Source: Paracoccaceae bacterium (lineage in GTDB: Bacteria > Pseudomonadota > Alphaproteobacteria > Rhodobacterales > Rhodobacteraceae). Taken from it: DNA of 12,624 nucleotides. The stretch's first letter is position 1. Each line of letters starts with the position of its first letter. Below, piece after piece: positions 1 through 5,620 of this stretch. The translations under genes and the position numbers were made by a program. The notes under the pieces are model-generated. The model was not told the DNA's origin. It made no database searches and was given only the letters and a program-made list of their open reading frames with translations. The stretch is from NCBI GenBank assembly GCA_015485375.1, contig WFTU01000332.1, positions 1 through 12,624 of the forward strand. The letters are read 5' to 3'.

Positions 1-67
1 GCAGTGCGGTCAGCGGGCCTGCCGGAAATGCCCCTGCGGCTGGAGGCAAGCCCGCTGACCGCACTGC
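1..67. repeat. Perfect 18-bp inverted repeat at window left edge
   Basis: Bases 1-18 (GCAGTGCGGTCAGCGGGC) are the exact reverse complement of bases 50-67, with a 31-base loop. The right arm encodes ordinary NuoL residues (around SPLTALL). The left arm starts exactly at base 1 and encodes a sequence (AVRSAG) I cannot match to NuoL. A perfect 18-bp match is very unlikely by chance. It is either a fold-back chimera at a contig end or part of a longer inverted repeat continuing upstream. Confidence 0.9.
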
Positions 68-1662
68 TGTCGGTGATGGTTGCGGTCATTGCCGGCTTCG
101 TTCTGCTTTACGCCATCGGCTACATGCGCAAAGACCCCGAGCAACCGCGTTTCTTCGCCACCATGCTGTTGTTCACCGCTGCCATGCAGGCGCTTGTGCT
201 GTCGGCCGACTGGATTACCCTGCTCGGCGCGTGGGAACTTATCGGCCTGTCGAGCTATCTGCTCATCGGGTTCTGGCATGGCAAACCCGGAGTCGCCAGC
301 GCCGCCACCCGCGCATTCCTATATACCCGCACCGCCGACCTTGGCCTCTATATCGGGGCATTCCTGCTGATCGGTACGGCCGGCACCAGCGAAATATCGG
401 TCTCGCTGGCCACCACCGGCACGCCTGCGGTTATCGCCGGTCTGCTCCTGTTGCTCGCCGCGATGGGGAAATCGGCACAGGTGCCGCTCAATGACTGGCT
501 GCAACGCGCCATGGCAGGCCCCACACCGGTTTCCGCCCTGCTGCACTCCGCCACGCTAGTGGCGGCAGGGGCAATCCTGCTCATACGTGTCGCGCCGATG
601 CTACCTGCGCAAACCCTGATCGTCGTCGGTCTGGTCGGCGGGATCACCACCGTGGTAACCGGCCTGATCGCCCTTGGCGAACGGGACCTCAAACGCCTGC
701 TGGCGGCCTCCACTTCCAGCCAGTACGGTCTGATGCTGCTGGCCATCGGAGCCGGCGCGCCGCTCGTGGCCCTGCTGCACCTGATTGCCCATGCTGCCAT
801 CAAAAGCGGGCTGTTCCTTGGCGCCGGCGTCTTCCAGCACTCCCGCAGCTCCACCGCAATGCAGGATCTCTCCGGCGCCGGACGGGCGCAACCACGCATC
901 TTCGCAGGCTTCACCCTCGCAGCCCTCGCCCTCGCCGGCCTGCCCCCCCTCGCCGGATTCTTTTCCAAAGACGCGATTATTGCCTCCGCGCTTTTGTCAC
1001 CACAAGCCGCATGGCTGCTGCCGCTGGGGCTGGCCGGCACCGTGTTGACCGGCGCCTATATGGCCCGCGCACTGGCGCAACTCTGGCGCGGCACCACCAC
1101 CGCCGCACCGCAGGATAAAGGATTGCGCTGGATGGGCTGGGGCATGGCCGGTCCGGTCGCACTGGCAGTGCTTCTCGGCGCAGCCTTCCCGTGGATCGAA
1201 ACCCTGCTTGAGGCCGAAATCTCCACCAGCGCCCTCGCCATGATGCTCGGCCTCGGCGCCGCGATCACCGGCCTGCTGCTCGGCTGGTTCATCCCCGCCG
1301 TCCGCCTGCTCGGCCCCCTGCGCGGCTGGGCCGCTAACGGCTTTGCCATCGCTGGCGGCATGGACGCGCTTGTCGTGCGCCCCACCCTCGCCGTCGCACG
1401 GGCCTGTAATACGATCGAGACCGGACTCTTCAACATGGTCCTCGCCACCGGCCGCGCCATGATGCGCATCGGGCGCGGCACGAAAATCACGGACGAGGCC
1501 GGCATCGACGGCGCGATCTTCGGATTTGCCCGCGCCACCACTCAAACCGGCAAACAGGCACGGCGGCTGCAAAGCGGCCTGATCCATCGCGAGCTGGCCC
1601 TGACAATCATTGCAACCGGCATTATCGCCGCCGGGCTGTTTGCAGCCCCGCTGTTCTACTAA
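1..1662 (+). CDS. nuoL: NADH-quinone oxidoreductase subunit L, 5'-truncated by window edge
   Basis: Distal proton-pumping membrane subunit of respiratory complex I. The frame is open from base 1, so the true start lies upstream. The GTG at 4 is only a formal start: compared with E. coli NuoL, about 65-70 residues (roughly two helices) are missing. Counting from that GTG, the family's key residues are present: TM5 Glu78 in GAWELIGLSSYLLIGF, Asp112, TM7 Lys156 in GKSAQVPL, His181 in PVSALLH, His259/His263/Lys267 in LLHLIAHAAIK, and TM12 Lys322 in GFFSKD. The C-terminal part (about 440-550) matches the lateral amphipathic helix HL plus a last transmembrane helix (IIATGIIAAGLFAAPLF), so the 3' end is complete. 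nuoM follows after 12 bases. The first six codons lie in an inverted repeat and may not be genuine. The nuoM/nuoN neighbours argue against MrpA or HyfB. Confidence 0.95.
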   Translation, partial: AVRSAGLPEMPLRLEASPLTALLSVMVAVIAGFVLLYAIGYMRKDPEQPRFFATMLLFTAAMQALVLSADWITLLGAWELIGLSSYLLIGFWHGKPGVASAATRAFLYTRTADLGLYIGAFLLIGTAGTSEISVSLATTGTPAVIAGLLLLLAAMGKSAQVPLNDWLQRAMAGPTPVSALLHSATLVAAGAILLIRVAPMLPAQTLIVVGLVGGITTVVTGLIALGERDLKRLLAASTSSQYGLMLLAIGAGAPLVALLHLIAHAAIKSGLFLGAGVFQHSRSSTAMQDLSGAGRAQPRIFAGFTLAALALAGLPPLAGFFSKDAIIASALLSPQAAWLLPLGLAGTVLTGAYMARALAQLWRGTTTAAPQDKGLRWMGWGMAGPVALAVLLGAAFPWIETLLEAEISTSALAMMLGLGAAITGLLLGWFIPAVRLLGPLRGWAANGFAIAGGMDALVVRPTLAVARACNTIETGLFNMVLATGRAMMRIGRGTKITDEAGIDGAIFGFARATTQTGKQARRLQSGLIHRELALTIIATGIIAAGLFAAPLFY

Positions 1663-1666
1663 GGAG
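1661..1666 (+). promoter_or_regulatory. Ribosome-binding site of nuoM
   Basis: AAGGAG, a near-consensus Shine-Dalgarno, overlaps the nuoL TAA stop and lies 8 bases before the ATG at 1675. It fixes the nuoM start and implies that nuoL and nuoM are translated from one message. Confidence 0.85.
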
Positions 1667-1674
1667 ATCAGACC

Positions 1675-3144
1675 ATGATCCCAGTTATTTCCCTCGCTGT
1701 TTTCCTGCCTCTGGCCGGCGCGCTCGTGCTGATGGCCCTGCCCGGGACCTCCACCCGCACAGCCCACGGGATCGGCATAGCTGTCAGCGCAGCCACCCTG
1801 CTGCTGACACTGGTGATCTGGGCGCGCGGCATCGTGCCCGGCGGTTTCGCACAGATCGAGGAGGCCGTATGGATCGACGCCATCGGCGCAGCGTACCGCG
1901 TCGGCGTGGACGGCATCAGCCTGCCGCTGGTGCTGCTGACCGGCCTGCTGTTCCTGCTGTCCTTCATCTATCAGGCCAAATCCTCCGACCGCGCCCGCAG
2001 CTTCGTCATCCTGATGCTGATGCTGGAGACCGCCTCCATCGGCACATTCGTGGCACTGGACGCCCTGCTGTTCTATGTGTTTTTCGAGGTCTCGCTGGTC
2101 TCCATGTATTTCATGATCGCCGGCTGGGGCGGAGCGGAACGCCAGCGCGCCGCCCTGATGTTCTTCCTCTATACCCTGCTCGGCAGCCTGCCACTGCTAT
2201 TGGCCATCCTCGGAATGTTCCTCGCTTCCGACCCCTATACGTTCGACATGCGCCTGTGGATCGAAAACCCGCCACTGGTCGGCGCCGGTGCCATGCTGGC
2301 ACTGGTGGCCATGCTGTTCACCTTCGCGGTAAAAATCCCTGCCTTTCCGGTGCATACATGGCTCCCCGCCGCCCACGTGCAGGCGCCCACAGTCGGTTCG
2401 GTCATTCTGGCCGGTGTAATGCTGAAATTCGGCACCTACGGTCTGGTGCGTTTCGCCCTGCAAATGACGCCCGATGCCTTCCGCACCGCCGGAACCGTGG
2501 TTCTGGTGATCGGCGTGATCGGTGCGCTCTACGGGGCCTTCGTCGCGCTGGCGCAAAGCGATCTGAAACGCATGATCGCCTATACCTCGGTCAACCACAT
2601 GGGCTATGTGGTGATCGGCGTGGCAGTGGCGGCGCTGGCCACTTCACCGGATATGCGCGCGGTGGCACTGGACGGGGCAACGCTGCAAATGATCAGCCAC
2701 GGGCTGGTCACCGGAGCGCTCTTCTTCATCGTCGGCATGCTGAAAGACCGCGCCCACACGCGCGAGATGGACCGCTTCGGCGGGCTGCTGAAGGTGGTGC
2801 CGATCCTCGGCTGGACCTATATCCTCGCCGCCTTCGCCTCGCTCGGCTTGCCCGGCCTCGCGCATTTCCCGGCCGAGTTCCAGATTTTCCTCGCCACACT
2901 CAACGTCTCGCCTTTCGCCGTGGTGGCCATTCTGGCCATCGTCGTGGTCGCCGGACTTTACCTGCGCTCGATCAGCCTCGTATTCCTCGGGGAACCGAAG
3001 GAAGAGTGGCTGAAAATGCCGGATCTGGACCGCCGTGAACTGATCGTCCTGATTCCGCTGATGATACTGGTCATCGCGCTCGGCATCGCGCCGGGTCTGG
3101 TGCTCGACATGATTCATACCACCACTTCAAGTCTGGGGTTCTGA
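1675..3144 (+). CDS. nuoM: NADH-quinone oxidoreductase subunit M
   Basis: Antiporter-like membrane subunit of complex I (489 residues, normal length is near 500). It forms one of the proton channels between NuoL and NuoN. Many hydrophobic helices cover the whole length. The charged residues of the channel are all present: TM5 Glu138 in FYVFFEVSLVSMYFMIAGWGG, TM7 Lys220 in FAVKIPAFPVHTWLP, TM8 Lys251 in GVMLKFGTYGLVRF, and TM12 Glu401 in FPAEFQIF. The segment HTWLPAAHVQAPT (227-239) is a typical NuoM signature. The TM12 stretch reads LPGLAHFPAEF where many NuoM proteins have a GFVGEF-like sequence, so this is not the commonest subtype. The start has a strong ribosome-binding site. The TGA stop shares its last base with the nuoN ATG. 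Confidence 0.96.
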   Translation: MIPVISLAVFLPLAGALVLMALPGTSTRTAHGIGIAVSAATLLLTLVIWARGIVPGGFAQIEEAVWIDAIGAAYRVGVDGISLPLVLLTGLLFLLSFIYQAKSSDRARSFVILMLMLETASIGTFVALDALLFYVFFEVSLVSMYFMIAGWGGAERQRAALMFFLYTLLGSLPLLLAILGMFLASDPYTFDMRLWIENPPLVGAGAMLALVAMLFTFAVKIPAFPVHTWLPAAHVQAPTVGSVILAGVMLKFGTYGLVRFALQMTPDAFRTAGTVVLVIGVIGALYGAFVALAQSDLKRMIAYTSVNHMGYVVIGVAVAALATSPDMRAVALDGATLQMISHGLVTGALFFIVGMLKDRAHTREMDRFGGLLKVVPILGWTYILAAFASLGLPGLAHFPAEFQIFLATLNVSPFAVVAILAIVVVAGLYLRSISLVFLGEPKEEWLKMPDLDRRELIVLIPLMILVIALGIAPGLVLDMIHTTTSSLGF

Positions 3145-4505
3145 TGTCACGCGATCTTTCCTATCTGCTGCCCGAACTGGTGCTGATGATCACTGTCGCC
3201 CTGATGCTGGCGGGCGAGATGCTGCGCTTCCCCCGCGTGGTGCTGGCCATCGGTCTGGGCGGTCTGGCGCTGGCCCTCTGGTTCAGCTTCCAGCTTCTGG
3301 GCAGCGATACCACCGTGTTCGGCGGCACCTACCGTATCGGCACACTGGCAATCTGGTCCAAGATGATCCTTCTCCCCGCCACAGCACTCTCCCTGCTGCT
3401 GGTGCGGGCCGAACTGGCGGGTCGCTTCCGCGAGGGCAGCATTTACAGCCTGATGATGCTGGTCACCATCGGCGCGCTCATGCTTTCGGGCAGCGGAGAC
3501 ATGATGCTGCTGGTGCTGGGCATCGTCATCACCGGCCTCGGATCCTTTGCGCTCGTGGCCTACCCTGCCGACGACGCCGCAACCGAAGCCTCGATGAAGT
3601 TTCTGGTCTTCGGTTCGGTCGCCGGCGCGGTGATGACCTACGGGCTGACCTTCTGGTATGCAGGCGCCGGATCCACACTGTTCAGCGCACTGGCAGGCAT
3701 CGGCGACGCGCCCCTGCTGGCCGCCGCAGGGCTCCTCGCCGTGCTGGTCGGGCTGGGTTACAAGGCCGCCCTCGTGCCCTTCCACTTCTGGGCCCCCGAC
3801 GCCTATGACGGCGCGCCGGTCTCGGTTGCCGCCTATATGTCCGTGGTCACCAAGATCGCGGGCATCTTCGCTCTGGCACAGGTGCTGCGCGACCTGCCTG
3901 CCGAAACCGGCTGGCAATGGGCCATCGCCGCGGTCGCGGTGCTTACCATGACCTACGGCTATCTGACCGCGCTGGTGCAAAGCAACCTCGTGCGGCTTCT
4001 GGCCTATTCCTCCGTCGCGCAATCGGGCTATTTCCTACTGGGGCTGGTGGCCATCGGCAGCTCTGCCCTGTCGCAGGAATCGCTGATCGTTTTCGCGGCC
4101 GCCTACGCCGCCATGAACATCGGTGCCTTCACCATCATCCATATCGGGGGCCGCGATCTGGAATCCTTCACCGGCTTCGGCCGCCGCGCCCCGTTTTCCG
4201 GCGTTGCCATGGTGGTTTTCCTGCTCTCCCTCGCCGGTATCCCGCCGCTGTTCGGGTTCTTCGGTAAAGCCCTGCTGTTCGGTGCCGCCATCGAGGCCGG
4301 TTTCCTCTGGCTCGTGGTCATCGCCATCCTCAACTCCGTCCTCTCCCTCGCGGTCTACCTGAGGATCGTCGTTGTGATGTATCGCCCCGCCCCCGAAACA
4401 GCCGCGCCGCTATCGACCTCCTCCGCCGGCACAGTCGTCTGGACCGCAACCCTGCTGGCTACGCTGCTCCTCGGCCTGTTCACGCAGGTATTCACTGCGG
4501 TTTAA
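3144..4505 (+). CDS. nuoN: NADH-quinone oxidoreductase subunit N, divergent (TM5 Glu replaced)
   Basis: Third antiporter-like membrane subunit of complex I, next to the quinone-proximal arm. It has 453 residues; E. coli NuoN has about 485. Identity rests on GLGYKAALVPFHFWAPDAYDGAPV (204-226), LVQSNLVRLLAYSS (277-290) and LAGIPPLFGFFGK (363-375). TM7 Lys207, TM8 Lys237 and TM12 Lys375 are conserved. The position of the TM5 glutamate is not: most NuoN proteins read LGLELQSL or similar, whereas here residues 125-132 are LGIVITGL, with Val128 (GTC at 3525-3527) at the glutamate site. The ATG overlaps the nuoM TGA by one base and no strong Shine-Dalgarno is seen, so translational coupling is likely. 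It is the last gene of its operon here. A divergent or second complex I is my inference. Confidence 0.93.
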   Translation: MSRDLSYLLPELVLMITVALMLAGEMLRFPRVVLAIGLGGLALALWFSFQLLGSDTTVFGGTYRIGTLAIWSKMILLPATALSLLLVRAELAGRFREGSIYSLMMLVTIGALMLSGSGDMMLLVLGIVITGLGSFALVAYPADDAATEASMKFLVFGSVAGAVMTYGLTFWYAGAGSTLFSALAGIGDAPLLAAAGLLAVLVGLGYKAALVPFHFWAPDAYDGAPVSVAAYMSVVTKIAGIFALAQVLRDLPAETGWQWAIAAVAVLTMTYGYLTALVQSNLVRLLAYSSVAQSGYFLLGLVAIGSSALSQESLIVFAAAYAAMNIGAFTIIHIGGRDLESFTGFGRRAPFSGVAMVVFLLSLAGIPPLFGFFGKALLFGAAIEAGFLWLVVIAILNSVLSLAVYLRIVVVMYRPAPETAAPLSTSSAGTVVWTATLLATLLLGLFTQVFTAV

Positions 4506-4528
4506 GGTTGGCGGCCTGCCCGCCAACC
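4506..4528. terminator. Hairpin between convergent nuoN and LysR gene
   Basis: GGTTGGCGG (4506-4514) and CCGCCAACC (4520-4528) form a perfect 9-bp stem with a 5-base loop, starting immediately after the nuoN stop. No T-run follows on either strand, so it is not a classic intrinsic terminator. Its place between convergent genes makes termination or 3'-end protection plausible. A second, weaker stem with an AGAA loop lies at 4555-4570, just downstream of the LysR stop. Confidence 0.5.
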
Positions 4529-4573
4529 ACGCCCCCCGCTGCTTCGCCCGCTCCGGACGCAGAAGCGTTCGCC

Positions 4574-5476
4574 CTAGGCAAACCTTTCCGACAACTCCCT
4601 GTTCACCGTCTCCAGAAACCGCGCCGCTGCCACGGGCAGCGTCCGGCCGCGCAAATACCCGGCGCTGACAGCTCCGGGGGCCACGCCCTGCAAATCCAGC
4701 GGGACCGAGACCATCCGGTCACGTTCCAGATTGGGGCGCAGGTTGATGGCAAGGCTGAAGCTCAGCGCGTCACTGTCCTGTGACATCAGACGCAGCAAAT
4801 CGAGGCTGTTGGATTCCACCGCCGCCTCCAGCGTCAGGCCGACCTTGTGCGCCACCGCGTCCAGCACCAGCCGGATCCCCTCCGGACGTTTGGGCAGAAG
4901 GAGCGGAAACTCCGCGCAATCATAGATTTTCAGGCTTTTCCGCCCCGCCAGCGGATGGTCCTCGGACATCACGCAAAACACCGGCTGGGTGACGGAACAG
5001 ACGCTTTGCAGCTCCTTGAGGTGGATCGGCTCGAAGACAATCGCAAGGTCGTTGGTATTGTCGAGCAGCGAGGTCTCCGCCTCGCCCCGTTCGTGCAGAT
5101 TGACGCCGAAGGTCACAAAGGGAAACTCCGACAGGTGTTTCGCGATCAGGCCGGGCAGGAAATACTGCACGATCTCGCGCGTCGTGGCGATGTTGATGTG
5201 GCCCGCGCGCATGCCGGAAAGGTCGGCGATGCGGGATTTCACCCGCTCCATGTCGGAAATCTGGTCGCGAATATGCTGGAGCAGGATTTCTCCGGCGATG
5301 TTGGGGCGCAGACCTGCGGGGTGACGCTCGAAAATCTCCGTGCCGAGTTCCTCCTCGATACCCAGAATGCGGCGGTTGAGGGCCGAGGGGGTGATCCCCA
5401 GTTCCTCGGCCGCGCTGCGCAAGGAGCCGGTGCGGGCAATTTTATCGATGTATTTCAGGATCAGCAGGTGGCGCAT
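4574..5476 (-). CDS. LysR-family transcriptional regulator
   Basis: A 300-residue DNA-binding regulator of typical LysR length. The N-terminal winged helix-turn-helix spans about residues 4-60, with ARTGSLRSAAEELGITPSAL (14-33) as the recognition part, then RRILGIEEELGTEIFER. A linker helix (about 63-87) precedes a periplasmic-binding-like effector domain (about 90-295). The frame stays open upstream through the antisense of nirB, so the start is chosen by family alignment. The ATG at 5476-5474 puts the helix-turn-helix at the usual distance, and no ATG lies close upstream. The Shine-Dalgarno is weak. It is divergent from nirB with a 144-base gap and convergent with nuoN. By the usual LysR logic it probably controls nirB-nirD-nasA-transporter and itself. 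The effector is unknown, and I cannot equate it with a named regulator such as Nac or CysB. Confidence 0.9.
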   Translation of the reverse strand: MRHLLILKYIDKIARTGSLRSAAEELGITPSALNRRILGIEEELGTEIFERHPAGLRPNIAGEILLQHIRDQISDMERVKSRIADLSGMRAGHINIATTREIVQYFLPGLIAKHLSEFPFVTFGVNLHERGEAETSLLDNTNDLAIVFEPIHLKELQSVCSVTQPVFCVMSEDHPLAGRKSLKIYDCAEFPLLLPKRPEGIRLVLDAVAHKVGLTLEAAVESNSLDLLRLMSQDSDALSFSLAINLRPNLERDRMVSVPLDLQGVAPGAVSAGYLRGRTLPVAAARFLETVNRELSERFA

Positions 5477-5504
5477 GGGATATTTCGGTGGCGATTTACA
5501 GGGT

Positions 5505-5521
5505 GTTGCAAAAAACGCAAC
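5505..5521. promoter_or_regulatory. Candidate LysR-type operator (T-N11-A palindrome)
   Basis: GTTGC-AAAAAAC-GCAAC is a perfect 5-bp inverted repeat around a 7-base centre and contains TGC-N7-GCA, the T-N11-A form expected of LysR-family boxes. It lies 28 bases upstream of the LysR start codon and about 100 bases upstream of nirB, a usual place for an autoregulatory and activating recognition site. The assignment is by pattern only. Confidence 0.5.
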
Positions 5522-5535
5522 GGGTGACTGATTTC

Positions 5536-5581
5536 TTAGCAACAGACAGCAACACCTGCAAGCGGTATCAATATTAGCAAC
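5536..5581 (+). promoter_or_regulatory. GCAAC direct repeats in the nirB upstream region
   Basis: The half-site GCAAC of the palindrome recurs on the plus strand at 5539, 5549 and 5577, after the first copy at 5517. Two copies are in the longer form TTAGCAAC (5536-5543 and 5574-5581). The spacings are 22, 10 and 28 bases; the first two are close to whole helical turns. These could be activation half-sites for the LysR protein. I see no convincing -35/-10 pair, no sigma-54 element and no clear NasT-type double-hairpin leader. Confidence 0.35.
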
Positions 5582-5607
5582 ATCGCATCTTTGATTCTCG
5601 CCGCGTG

Positions 5608-5613
5608 AAGGAA
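5608..5613 (+). promoter_or_regulatory. Ribosome-binding site of nirB
   Basis: AAGGAA lies 7 bases before the ATG at 5621 and supports that start. The following sequence begins directly with the FAD-binding strand (EKLVIIGAG), leaving no room for a shorter form. Confidence 0.75.
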
Positions 5614-5620
5614 ACACAAA

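Noticed and set aside
997..1767. Minus-strand open frames opposite nuoL, nuoM and nuoN (several of 100-290 codons)
   Set aside because: Antisense shadows of strongly conserved membrane proteins; their compositions are unlike real proteins.
4508..4783. Plus-strand open frame starting just after nuoN
   Set aside because: Overlaps the LysR gene in antisense and the spacer hairpin, with no ribosome-binding site and no recognisable motif.
5522..5620. NasT-type antitermination leader upstream of nirB
   Set aside because: I could not fold two stable hairpins with the expected loop in these 99 bases, so a NasR/NasT target is not supported.
5522..5620. Sigma-54 promoter for nirB
   Set aside because: No GG-N10-GC element of the TGGCAC-N5-TTGC type is visible.
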